This document shows, piece by piece, positions 29,993 through 41,096 of a stretch of 64,000 nt of DNA. The notes beneath the pieces are model-generated. The model was given only the letters and a program-made list of their open reading frames with translations. It had not been told where the DNA came from and ran no database searches. Both the position numbers and the translations under genes were made by a program. This DNA comes from Macrotrachela quadricornifera (taxonomy: Eukaryota; Rotifera; Eurotatoria; Philodinida; Philodinidae), in NCBI GenBank assembly GCA_022393335.1, contig JAJEKB010000362.1:38167-102166 (forward strand). Direction: 5' to 3'. Position 1 is the stretch's first letter. Each line of letters starts with the position of its first letter.

Positions 29993-30838
29993 ATGTCAGA
30001 AAGAGAATCAATGCGTAAGTGTATATATGAAAATACAAATTTGAGAATTCATTATTTTTGTTTTATTTATTGAAAAAGAAAATAATGACGATGATAAAAT
30101 AATTAAAGATGAACAAGCTCGAAAAGATATTGAAATTTTATCAGAAAGATTATATGATATAAAAGAAAGATTTATGAAAGTCATTCAGAAAATAAATAAT
30201 GATGCAATTGGTTTTGTTGAACAAACATCTGAAGAAGGCAAAAAAAAAAATTTCTATAAAGAAACAAAAATATTTATTGTTTTTTTTTCTTTATTAATTA
30301 GGTAATACAACGAATGATGAATCAAGTGAGAATATTTATTAAGAAATATTTATAATCAATACTAAAAATTTCATTTTTAGATAGTGACATATCATTTAAT
30401 GAAGATAATAATGGTAGAATTTAATTTTCATTTAATTACTTATTTATTTTTATTTATTTCAAGATGTAACAAAAACATCGAGTAATGATGAAAATTCAAC
30501 AGAAAAATCTAAAATATTTATAAGAACAAAAAATTTAATAATTCAATCTATTATTAAACATGAAGCTAATCATAATGAATATTTTAAAAATATTACTCAA
30601 TATCCAAAAATAATGAAATATCTTATAGATGATAATCCAAATCATATAAATATCTCTCTTCGTCATCTCGAACCATTTATTAAACAACATGTAAATATTA
30701 TTTTAAAAAAAAATAACAAATTCTTTACTTTTTCAATGTATTTTTCAGGTAAATCAAAATCCTAATCGTAAAATTTACGATAAAGTTAGACTACAAATTC
30801 AAGATATCCGTCGTAGTTATTTAGAAAATTATCAATGA
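29993..30838 (+). CDS. small uncharacterised charged protein
   Basis: Six exons by my reading (29993-30014, 30079-30237, 30302-30325, 30381-30413, 30464-30690, 30749-30838) give 184 residues with every phase consistent. The N-terminal half is an acidic helix (DEQARKDIEILSERLYDIKERFMKVIQKI). The middle is low-complexity Asp/Asn/Ser. The C-terminal half is a compact helical region (RTKNLIIQSIIKHEANHNEYFKNI...LRHLEPFIKQHVNQNPNRKIYDKVRLQIQDIRRSYLENYQ) that looks like a conserved domain but which I cannot name. The second intron would use a GC donor (GAAG/GCAAAA) with a normal AG; the very short exon 1 and its weak acceptor near 30078 are uncertain. It follows QARS after 131 bp. Confidence 0.65.
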
Positions 30839-31207
30839 TATACGTTTTCTTTTGTACATAAAAATAGTTGTACCTAGTTTTCTTATGTTATACATCAGTT
30901 TCAAAAACAAAGCATGTGTTCATATGATTGTATAGAATTTACATTGTTGACCTGATTGGAATTTACAAATAAAACATAATTTGTTATTTTTCTTCTAAAC
31001 TTTGGAAATAGATTTTCTTTGTAATTCTCTAATCCGAGATTTTCTAATGTAAGAATGAAATACTATTGTTCTACGAAGAAGGAGCTTTTGAAATGGATAC
31101 TTTAACATAACATTGGATTTCACCAAGTTTTTATCATTGTTGATAGTAATCGAAAAATTAAATCCTACTCTGTGAGAGAAGCTATACAAGTAACCTTCCA
31201 ATGAATA
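30839..31207. other. intergenic, 3' flank of the small charged protein gene
   Basis: AT-rich with AATAAA near 30967-30972. No gene seen. Confidence 0.4.
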
Positions 31208-31431
31208 CAGTCTACTCATTATCTATCGAATTCAATTTTGGAGACTCTCGCTGGACAAACACATGCGTACAATAAAATACTATACGTTTTTGTTATAGAC
31301 GATCTCCTTGTAAAAAGACCAACCGTTTAAATAATATATATATATATATATATATATGTTGTCTGCGTGTTCGTTTAGCGAGAGTTTTCAATATCAAATT
31401 CAATGAGAAACGATAGATATTGAGTAGATTG
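31208..31431. mobile_element. MITE with Tc1/mariner-style ends
   Basis: A 224-bp element with long imperfect terminal inverted repeats. The left end begins CAGTCTACTCATTATCTATCG and the right end, reversed, begins CAATCTACTCAATATCTATCG. The match resumes inside as ACTCTCGCT and AACAC(A)TGCG / AACACGC, after about 10 extra bases in the right arm. Both ends are flanked by TA, the target duplication of Tc1/mariner elements. The core holds an (AT)n run (31332-31357) and no coding capacity, so the element would be non-autonomous. Confidence 0.75.
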
Positions 31432-32103
31432 TAGTCGTTTGAGCATTACTTGTTCTTAATGAATGTTTAAAAAAAAATAAAGAAACTTTTTTTTAATTAT
31501 TGGATGATTCAAGATATCATCTTTTTATGAAGAAAAAGAGTTCAATAGACGACACAATACGACGATTACTATTATATCTTTGTCACCTGGTATTTTTAAA
31601 AAGCATTAACCAAATAAAGATTATTTGTATGCCACTCTGCCAGATGCTATAATAAACACACCATCGCATTATTAATTATAGTCAATATGATGAAATTTGA
31701 ATGTAAATCAGAGTTTTATCTACAAAGAACAAATCAAATCTAATTTATCATTTATTTTTTTCATTTGATGATACTTTATATACGGTCAAGTGTACATATA
31801 TTTTAAGTCGTTTCACCTTATACTATCGACTATTACAGAATAAATTTTTAGCAGATTCAACGCATATAACACAAAATATGACCATCAATTGTTGTTTTGT
31901 ATTAAGCGTATCTATACATTTTTTTTCAAAGTTGATAATTTGATATGAGCTAAAGTATTTCAAATTCTCTCTTCCATATAGTAACGAGTGGATCGAAAGT
32001 TTTAGCACAAAAAAGAAAGTCGAATTTTTCGATCGTCTCTAACTTTTATTTTCTAAAAGTTTTATCACAAAAACAATGGCACATGGTGAACAAGACTGTC
32101 GAT
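31432..32103. other. intergenic between MITE and mariner relic
   Basis: AT-rich 670 bp. Part of it (about 32007-32103) may be the 3' flank of the mariner element. No gene seen. Confidence 0.35.
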
Positions 32104-33027
32104 TCAAAAAATGGAAAAAGGTCCTTTATCTTCAACTTTTCGTAATTGTTTTCTTATACCTTCCATCATCGTCGGGACGATATCTAAATCAATTTTTTTC
32201 AATTGTGATTTGATTCTATTGACTAACTGTTCTTGATTCATAGCCGCCCAACCTTCACTATACACTTTATCAGCCATTACTGACCAAAAATCTTCGATTG
32301 GACGAGCTTTGGGCAAGATGATGTTTTTCAATAGATTTTAACAATTTTGGTAAACATTTTCCAATATAGACGTCAGCATCCACTGCCGGTTCTTTGGTTG
32401 TTCCAGTGAATGGTATTAAAATGCCTTTGCTGGATAACGCCAACCAAACGAATATTTTGGATTCAAATTTCTGTTTGAATTTGAATTCAACATCGTTCGG
32501 AGTATTTTCTTTGTTAGAAGAATAAAAACCGGCATTGCCAGGCGTTTCTTCGTCAGAGAAAGTAAAATATTTTTCATCATCAACAATAATGAAAATTTCT
32601 TGATCTGTAAATTCTCGACGTAATTTTCGATATTTTGCTGGGATTTGTTCGAGCTGTTTGTGAGTGTATTTTGGTACAAGCTGTCTCTTGTAATATTTCC
32701 AACTAATTTTCTTTAAACTTCGTTGAACACATGGTCGCAAGACCTTGAATTTCCTTGCCAGCTTTCTTTGACTGCTTCCAACATGATTTTTTGTCACTGT
32801 TTTTTAATTTCTGCAGCTGTTGCTTGTTCAGTTTTGCTGGACAATCTTGTCTTGGCTTGTCCACACATGGCAGACCACTTTCATAACATTTCATGATGTT
32901 ATAAATAGTTCTTCGTAGCACACCTCTCATTTGAAAATATTTTACGACGATCTGTTTTTTTCATTCGTCCAAGAACGGAATAAACTCGTTTTCGAAGATC
33001 GACTTTTTTGAAAACAAACGAAATCAT
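32104..33027 (-). pseudogene. degenerate mariner-family transposase
   Basis: Read 33027 to 32104 on the minus strand, the three frames together cover a mariner transposase in order. First comes an N-terminal start with VDLRKRVYSVLGRMKKTDRR, then a helix-turn-helix region in a second frame (RRTIYNIMKCYESGLPCVDKPR), then the QRSLKKISWKYYKRQLVPKY linker in a third frame. The catalytic core follows with the first Asp in IIVDDEKYFTFSD and the FVWLALSSKG strand. Near 32320 the reading jumps frame to ILPKARPIEDFW, the segment that normally lies after the third catalytic strand. The stretch between, which should carry the second catalytic Asp, is missing. Frameshifts plus this deletion mean it cannot be active. 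Terminal repeats are not clear: CAAAAAAG...AGTCG near 32007-32034 and its rough complement near 32986-33010 are weak candidates. Confidence 0.88.
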
Positions 33028-33063
33028 TTTCGAAAAAATAGTTTGTACGTCTAGTATGAGAAT

Positions 33064-33411
33064 TTAACGGGCTACAAAACTATGTAAAAAGAGGTTTTTA
33101 ATTTCGAAAAACTTTGATTTTAACAAAAGTTTAATCTCTTCATAGTGGACACTATGGAGAAATTTTACTATATACAATTCATGAACTGACTTTTCTTTAG
33201 GCTGTACGCTTTGTTCTTGTTCAACGTTAACATTTCGAGAGGAACTCATTGGAGAAATTTTAACTGGTTCATTGTTAGTAACACGAAATGTATCTAAATC
33301 CAATCATTGTAAAGTTATGTTTTGATTATTATTATTATCAGATTGCAATACTATTGATTTATTCTTCTTTCGAATAGTTCAAGAAAAATAAGAATCGGGA
33401 GTTTTACTTCT
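33064..33411 (-). pseudogene. decayed coding exon with two in-frame TGA codons
   Basis: On the minus strand one frame reads as ordinary protein across two TGA codons (33381-33379 and 33306-33304, exactly 25 codons apart). Segments are RSKTPDSYFS, then TIRKKNKSIVLQSDNNNNQN, then LDLDTFRVTNNEPVKISP followed by MSSSRNVNVEQEQSVQPKEK. The composition (balanced, Ser/Asn/Gln/Glu) is unlike the surrounding non-coding sequence. There is no ATG at a sensible start. It abuts the dead mariner. It may be a remnant of a host gene; I recognise no family. Confidence 0.45.
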
Positions 33412-34898
33412 GTTATCCACCAATCAACATTCAAAGTTCAAAGAACAAGTCAATATAATTGATTATTTCTTATTATATTAGTAGCAAGATGTAAATAGAC
33501 AGTACTTAATTTTTTAAATAATTTATATACTAATTATTAAAATTCGAAAAAGAAATTTTCGTAGAGAGGCTGAGCCTCTCTACATACATCACTATATATC
33601 TTTTGTAGCCTTATTCCCTGGTTGCCTTACATTCTTATTCTCTCATCGTCTTACTTCGTAACCCGCCTATAGATATCTTATACAACCGCCTTCGAGGAAC
33701 AATGTATATCTCGTAGGATAGGTCTTGAGGATGCATGAATAGTCCCATGTAGTAGCCCTTAAGCACTTATAGGTACCTGCTCCTGATATTCCCATAGTAT
33801 AAGATTTGAAAACCTATGAAAAACCTTATAGTATAGACCTCGAGATTTTGTATGTGAATGTTTTTTTGACTTTTAACGACACCGACACAAACCAACGAAC
33901 CAACAAACAAACGTATTTTTTTCATATGACTTTTTCGTCAATTGAGGGAATAGCATAGACAAAAGTTTTTCATTTTTCATTTTTTTTTTATTTCAAAAGT
34001 TCTAATTGTCATACTCCTGTAATTATTTAATTAAAACTCAAGCATTTAGCTGTCAAAAAGACTTACATCTTGCATACTATTTTTTTATATCAATGCCACG
34101 ATGAGAGAGCACGCATCATTTCCTGAATAGCTGCAACACATACCCGTCTGTATGTATACAGATAGTATACCTTTCTTCTACTATATGACCTTAAATTAAA
34201 TACCTATGCAACATTTAATCCGAAAAGCAAGAAAATTTTTAAGCATCGTCTATATTATTTAGTATAATTAGACAGTTACTCAAAAACTCGGCAGTTGAAT
34301 AACATCTCGTTTCTCAGAAAATCTTATTTTATATAAACCTGCTTCACTTTTGGTTTTAATTACAAAACACCAGAGCTTTCACATCTAAAAACATCCTATG
34401 AAAATCAATCGTTCAATCCTTTCTGAATAATTTGCAGAAAAAAACTTCAAATATTTCATTTTTTAATTCATTCACAATTCGAATGAAATATTTGATTATA
34501 CATTGAATATTCATGTATTATAATAGTTTATTTTTTAACAACAATATATAAATGATTACTATTTATAAAAAGCAATTATAAAGACGTCCTTCTGATTTGA
34601 AAGATTAAATTTAGAATTATTATTGATTTCTATATACAAAAAAGATGTACTTTCCGCTCAATATTTTTAATATTCAATTTTCTTCAAAGCTTCGTTTAGT
34701 TATTAATTTTCATTGCAAAACAATAATATTTATCCTTGTAGTTATTTTTCTTTTGTAAAAAGTAAAAAGAAAAAGTTCTTAACTTAAATTGATTTATTCA
34801 CTCTTTTTTTTATTTTTCAAGAACAGAAATAGACACATAGACCATTCTTTTTTCTTTTTCTTCTTTTTTGTTGTTACATTGATTTGAGTTATTTTTCC
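33412..34898. other. intergenic with a GC-richer block (about 33560-33870)
   Basis: Most of this is AT-rich and featureless. The portion from the palindrome at 33561 to about 33870 is clearly richer in G and C than its surroundings. It has no long open frame, no tRNA boxes and no recognisable RNA or transposon family. The 3' part, 34800-34898, is T-rich sequence leading into the next gene. Confidence 0.4.
33561..33583. repeat. perfect 23-bp palindrome
   Basis: GTAGAGAGGCT and AGCCTCTCTAC are perfect reverse complements around a single G. Sited at the boundary between AT-rich and GC-richer sequence. Could be a transposon end hairpin or a structured RNA stem. Confidence 0.8.
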
Positions 34899-35375
34899 AT
34901 GCCTTCGTCACCAAAATCAACACATATTGATCGAGATGATTTTGATGCTGATCACTATGCAGATTTCATGCGTGATACTCATCGTTCTCGTTTAACACTT
35001 GATCAACTTGATATTGCTCAACGACAATTTCGAAAAAAAGAAAAACTTTTATCACATATACATTATTTAAAAATGAAAGAACATGATCGTGTTAAAAATG
35101 AATTTATGCGTAAAGTTGAACAAGATTTACATATATCAAATTTATCATCTGTTAAAGAAACATTAAAATCTCATCGACGTCAACATTTACAACCATTAAC
35201 ATCATCAATTTCATGTCAACATTCACAAGAAACAACAAAATCTACAAGACAAGAAAAAAAATCTCATGAACTTGATAATTATTCAAAAATAACTACACGA
35301 TATGATTCACCTCGAACAGAACGATTAAAAGCAAATATCGATAAATTCAATCATACAAATTCATTATTAAATTAG
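34899..35375 (+). CDS. uncharacterised small helical protein
   Basis: A single-exon, 158-residue frame starting MPSSPKSTHIDRDDFDADHY; I use the ATG at 34899. The centre is a long charged helix (TLDQLDIAQRQFRKKEKLLSHIHYLKMKEHDRVKNEFMRKVEQDL), probably a coiled coil. The C-terminal half is Ser/Thr/Gln/Lys-rich and likely disordered, ending with a small helix (SPRTERLKANIDKF). Coding status is supported by length and balanced composition. No family recognised; the size and helix resemble small axonemal or cytoskeletal proteins, but that is only a guess. It converges on the neuropeptide gene, 135 bp between stops. Confidence 0.7.
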   Translation: MPSSPKSTHIDRDDFDADHYADFMRDTHRSRLTLDQLDIAQRQFRKKEKLLSHIHYLKMKEHDRVKNEFMRKVEQDLHISNLSSVKETLKSHRRQHLQPLTSSISCQHSQETTKSTRQEKKSHELDNYSKITTRYDSPRTERLKANIDKFNHTNSLLN

Positions 35376-35510
35376 ATAATATATTTTTATTTATTTTATA
35401 TATATATATTAGAATTGTTTATTAAACAAAATTCATTATATTCGAAAGTGTACGAGAAAGAGAAAATAAAAAACAAAAAATAAAATTAATTTATAAATTT
35501 TTTATTTTCT

Positions 35511-35940
35511 CTAATACAACAATTTTGATAAACTATTAACTGAATTTGATGGAGATGAACGTTTGTCAAGTGCCCAACTACAAACTTTCCATAAACATTC
35601 TATTAAAACAAAAAAAAAGAAGCATAAATCAATAATTAAATGAATCTATTTACGTCGACCACGTTTTTGTAAACTACGTGTATGACCATCTGTTTGATCA
35701 AATGTTGTCATTGCTGGATTTTCATCATGAAATAAATTTTCCGTATGTAAAAGTTTAGCAAGAAATTCATCCGTTGGTTCAGCATCAAAATCAGACCAAA
35801 GATTTCTCTTTTATAAAACAAAATAATATTAATATTAAAAAATTCTATTCATTCTCTACCTGCATATGATTAATAGTATAACAATTGATGAAAAATATTT
35901 GTACGCAAATAAATAATAAAATTAAATTAATTTTCAACAT
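35511..35940 (-). CDS. putative neuropeptide precursor with Cys-ring peptide
   Basis: Three exons on the minus strand (35940-35860, 35807-35654, 35599-35511) join in phase to a 107-residue precursor. Residues 1-20 are a clear signal peptide (MLKINLILLFICVQIFFINC). An acidic propeptide follows, then Lys75-Arg76, the segment GRQCLWKVCSWALD (77-90), Lys91-Arg92 and a 15-residue tail. The two cysteines, 80 and 85, would close a six-residue ring, Cys-Leu-Trp-Lys-Val-Cys. Outside the signal peptide there are no other cysteines. This is the standard layout of a secreted peptide hormone precursor. The ring is like the urotensin II core (CFWKYC) and the CNMamide core (CHFKIC), but the CNMa amidation end is absent. 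The segment is split between exons 2 and 3 inside codon 79. Family assignment is inference; the precursor itself is well supported by phase and composition. Confidence 0.75.
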
Positions 35941-38900
35941 TATTGATATATATATATATGTATATTTGTTGAAATAAAAAGTACGAAGTAATGGAGACTA
36001 TGTGCTAAAATATATCAAAATTTTACTCGTTTAATATATATATATATAATGAAAATTTTTAAAAAAAAGAAAAGTTTCCGGTCTTTTATGTATATAAAAT
36101 TCAATGCTTATGCATCAAACCGTGAATAAACACTAATACGAGCATAGACCTTATATATATATAATGAGCTAAATTAACTACATACTTTTTTTTTTGCAAA
36201 TTACAGATGAACGAATTTTTATCGAGGTTAAAAATAAAGATAATATATTTCATTGCCTATCTATCATTACATGTTACTAATTTATCAACCGATTTAATTA
36301 TATCTATTTATCTAAGACAAAATTACAAATGTAAGATGAAAAAAAGAAAGAAGAAAATTATAAGACAATGATATACAAAGAATATCATGAACTTCATTCT
36401 TTTATACAAAATGAATATATTATTTCATATAAAAGAATATATATATATATCTCCTGAGAAAAGAAAACTTACGCTAATACTCGATTGATAAATATGGTTT
36501 TTATTACTTTTTCTATTAGTATAAATAAATGTTAGATTAATTTGAGTATATACTCTTCATATATTGAATAGTCTTGCACTTGAAATTAAGCCTTGAATCA
36601 AACAAAATAAATGTAGCAAGAGTAAAAGAACAAGAAAGGAACTATTATGTCAAAGATTCTTGTCTGCCAATTATATAGAGCATAAAAAAATATGATGTGA
36701 TTCTGTGACAATCAATAATTAACAACACTAGACTAAATGTAAATGCTTTTTTTCTTTTCCGTTTTTGTTCAAAACATCCGAAGTTGTTGTTGTCGTCGCT
36801 TTCAAACAAATCCTTTATTCTGATTGTTTGTATAATAAAATAAAAAGAATGATTATACAACACAACTGTAAACTATGACCTTTATTTTCTATATTATCAT
36901 TTCAAAAATGAATTAGATTATCAAGATAAAGAAAATTTCGTTATTTTTCTTAAGAATTTAATAAAAAACACGATATTTGATAAATAATATATATGTATAA
37001 TCTTAAGAGATGCAATTGAATTATTTTTTGAATAAATAAAATACTAAAAAATGCTTTACTTCCTTCTATTGAGTAAATACTAACATTTACTATAAAACGT
37101 CAATCTACAAAATGGTATCGCCTTTTCGATCTTTGGAAAACGAAAGTTAATTTTCAGAATGTAAACTATCAAAGTAATATATAAAGTTAGACAAATTCAT
37201 ATAAGAATAATAACAATTTTAAAGATTTTTTATTCATATTTTTTTATTAAAAAAAAAACTTGTTATTCTCTATGTTATAAACATCTTTATTCATCGTTAT
37301 CTTAATGACACTAAATTATCTAAAATAACTTTTAATTATGCGGTTTTCATCTTTGATCATACGAGCAAGAGTACATATTTGAAATTCTTTTGAATTAAAA
37401 GTGTTAATTTCTTGTTAGATGATTTTATGACTTGTATATTTAATTGACATAACACCATTATGTGAATATTCAAATAAAGTTATGATATTTTTTAAGATAT
37501 AAATAAGCTGAATACAAATAATTTATTTAATTTATTAGAAAAAAGAAAATTTTTATTCATTTTTAAAATAATTTTTCTATATAATAAGTAAATTATTCTT
37601 TATTCTATTTCTCATTTGCATGATTAAATAATTAATAATTATTTTTGTTCGTATTATTTAATGTCATCATAGATAATCAAATATATTAAATTGAAATAAA
37701 ATCTTCAGAAAATCAATATTATTTATTTTTTATTTTAAATTTATCAATATAATTAGAGGTTATTTCTTTATAAAATATTCATTATTCATTTATGAATGTA
37801 ATCAGATCATTAATACTTATTATACATACTTGCGTGATCTTTCGTTATTCATTATATTTACATTTGACTTATCATTGACATCTGAATGATAGCATGTCAC
37901 ATGTACTTGATCTGTAAAAATTGAGAAAGATCATTCTCACCTTTTTCATCGTACGATCCTATATTGTAAACATAAAAATATGTAATACGCAGTTAATTTC
38001 AGATAATTTTCAAGCATTATGATAGGAAAGAAAAGGTATAATTATAATTAGATATTATTAAATTAAGACTATCAGACAGTCTTGAATATAATTCGATAAT
38101 ATTCAGTGATGTATCGAAAGTTCTTGAGAATGAGAGTCTTCTCGTATTTTAGTGATATCTATTTCAATAATTATTTATTCAGATTTTATTTCTTTTTTTT
38201 AAAGTTTTGTATAAAATGATGCTTCTTATTAATATAAATAATATCTATCATTCATATTTAGAAATCTTATTTTTTTTGTCCGATTGTCAGCGTAAATATT
38301 CACTAGTTTGAAATAATATGTTGCTAAGAATAGTTTTTCTCTTATCCAGGTCTTCCTTTGTTTTGCACAAAACCTGCTCATCACTGCAAATAACATCATT
38401 TTATCTCTTTCATCTTCTATTCTCTTTGATGTTTTCTTCACCTTTCTTACCATACGTAATAAATACCATTACAAAGGAATCGAATATATACATGCATATT
38501 CAACAAATGAACAAGATAGGATATAAGTGAAAAATATCATGTATTTGAAACGAATATTTTTCAGAAAAAAAAGTATTTTGAGCATCACAAATTAAGACAG
38601 TTGAATATAAAATTATTTATATATGAAATGAGTACCAAACGACCTATCCTGAAAGATGAGAGTGAAATAACATAAGTTTGTCAGTATGACAGGTATTAAT
38701 AGAATGAACTATAGGAACAAATTCTGTCTTGTAATTTTGTTAAAATAAGATAGATATACATGACTTTATGCACATGAATGCATTACCGGATGAAGTAACA
38801 TCACAATTTTTGCACATCATCACGTTGAGAATTCTGAATAATATTAAGAAATATTTTTTTTGTCTAGTTGTCAATTATGTAGTGAAAAAAGAGAAATATT

Positions 38901-40546
38901 ATTAATCAATTTCATTAGGACAAAGATATGATGTGGGCATTTTGGCTATAAAAAGGTATGACGACAAGTTTTCGTATCATGCTTATGGTTAGTTCTTATT
39001 TCGTCAAAAAATCACATCCTCATCATCGCGACCATCTTTGAAATGCTTTGTACCTTTCACCTTTACTCAATTACTTTTTGACAAAACGAAAATGCACCAT
39101 ATTTACTTGTTCTTTTAAATTTCGTGCTTATTTCATATATAACTAATTAGATACTCGAAATGCATTTCCTTCCTTTTTCATATCGAAGATATTCTAGACA
39201 TCACTAATTAATTTAATTCACAATTCACGTGGAAGATCATAAACAGAATATTGTCAAGCTGAAAAGAATCATTGAAAATCATTTTTCATCAATTAGATAG
39301 AATACATAATATAATTATTTTTTTCTATTTTTGAAAAACATTTTATCAGAGTTATGAAATTCCGATCTTTTCATTGAAATTTGTAGAATTTAACAGATGA
39401 AGATTTTTTTACCTCGAACCATTGAATTAATATCGATTGTTCTGTTTCTATTCACAAAAAAGATAGAAATGATTACATGCCAATGAATCTATTGTATGTA
39501 TTCGTTATGAGATTATTTCATTTATTTCCTATGTTGTTCATTTGTTGAACATATATATATTTATCTTTTCTGCAGTACAACTGATTACCAATGTCAAGTC
39601 AGGCGGAAAAAAACGAAGAAAGCAGACGATGAAATAGCTGAAGTGATGTCATTTGTAGTGACGAGCAGCTTTTATGCAAGAGAAGAGATGATACAAACAA
39701 GAGGAAAAGATCGAAAGGAAGTAGTCTTTAGTAACATATTATCTCTTGCCAGTCGGCAGTTTTGTTCTCAGACGACCCACAAATGAATGATTCAATGCAT
39801 TTTACTTTTGGCTATTCCGTGATAATAGTTTTTATTAATGACAGAGAGAAAATCTTTTTTTTTTAACATGACTTTTATGTTAATTGATAGCTGTGAGTTT
39901 TGACTTTGTTCCGATGAAATATTTGATATTTTCTGAAGATCTCATTATGATCTTTTAGTATCACTGAATGAATATTCTGTTTGTATTAAGCATCAAAAAT
40001 ATAATATTTGTTAGTCAAACATTATTTAAGAAAAAGCAACATTCAAACATATTTTTAACGAAGAATTATAATATTTTCTTAATCATTAGCTATTCATTTT
40101 AAGCTTGTTTTAAAAATCAACTTATTATTTGTCAAGACGCACACTTCCTTCAGGGTTTTATTGTCTATCAAGTTGAAAAATCCATATGTAATAAAATGCC
40201 TGTTTATGCAATTGATCCACAATAAAAAAAATATCAAAATATATCTGCTGAAAAGTAGATTAATTTTTATCACTTCGACAGAAAAAATCGTATTGAAACA
40301 TCTCTCTATTATTTCCTAAATTGTTTTGTCTTTATTCCAAAAACGTTTAGAAACATGATTCACTCTTAGTTTCTGATTGAAGTTAATAACTAACCAATCC
40401 AATGTAAACATTGATTAATAAATAGAATAATAATTCAAATGATTGTAGCGCTTGAATAAAATTCTAACATATAATATCTTCATTACTATCCTCTTTAAGT
40501 TTCATTTTGTTGTGAATCTCTAAGAAAAAAAGTAAAATTGAAGATT
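35941..40546. other. long intergenic region between neuropeptide gene and MIX23
   Basis: About 4.6 kb, mostly AT-rich with several (AT)n runs (35950-35960, 36041-36050, 36440-36450). The first few hundred bases should hold the neuropeptide gene promoter. A TATA-like GGCTATAAAAAGG at 38944-38956 and a GC-richer stretch at about 39575-39790 stand out. No gene can be supported. Confidence 0.4.
38944..38956 (+). promoter_or_regulatory. isolated strong TATA-box-like sequence
   Basis: GGCTATAAAAAGG matches the metazoan core TATA consensus with G/C flanks, which is unusual in such AT-rich DNA. A TCA initiator-like trinucleotide lies about 28-30 bp downstream. No coding frame follows within 500 bp. 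Confidence 0.25.
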
Positions 40547-41096
40547 ATGAATACATCAGAAATTACTAAAGATCTTCATATTTGTGATGATTATCTTCAA
40601 TTTCAAAATCATTTAAAAGATTTAAGAAAATTAGATGATTTAATTATAAATACACTTAATACAACAGTTCTCACAGCTACATTTCGTTCTCAAGGTTCGG
40701 ATGCAACAAAACAATGTCAACAACTTGGTGATGAGGTATTTCCATTTAATTTTTTATTTTATTTTTAGTTTATTTAAATTTAGTATTTAGATTTCTTCAC
40801 GTGCAATGTATCGTAATGAATTAATAAATTCTTGTTTATCACGTACAAATGATCTTATGACACAAAATGATTTAAGTGATAGTCATCGTAAAGCATTAAT
40901 ATTTCAACGACGACAATTACAAAATGAACGAAGTGTTGAAGAAATTGTTCGAACAAATACAGAAAAAGTTAAATAAAATAAAATTAGATTTTTTACTTTT
41001 TTGGTTTTTTTTCTTTAAATTTAGGCATTTTATGAACGTTGTCGAGATTTTTATACACCTTCAAAAGTTGGATCAACAAAATCATTATCAAAATGA
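40547..41096 (+). CDS. MIX23: MIX23/CCDC58 mitochondrial intermembrane space protein
   Basis: MIX23 (CCDC58) is a small soluble protein of the mitochondrial intermembrane space involved in protein import. Exons 40547-40735, 40791-40967 and 41025-41096 give 145 residues, against 144 in human. Family landmarks: the FQNHLKDLRKLDDLIINTLNTT block, then Cys57 and Cys78 with the same spacing as the human pair (20 residues between), a charged helix, and NERSVEEIVRTNTEKAFYERCRDFYTP matching the human [22 protein letters not shown] region. There is no presequence, as expected for a disulfide-relay substrate. Start is the ATG at 40547. It precedes NUDT9 by 471 bp on the same strand. Confidence 0.92.

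Noticed and set aside
31332..31357. (AT)n run considered as a replication origin or centromere element
   Set aside because: Short dinucleotide runs are common across the window and this one is the core of the MITE.
33560..33870. tRNA, 5S rRNA or snRNA gene in the GC-richer block
   Set aside because: No A/B box pair, no cloverleaf and no Sm-site pattern could be found by eye.
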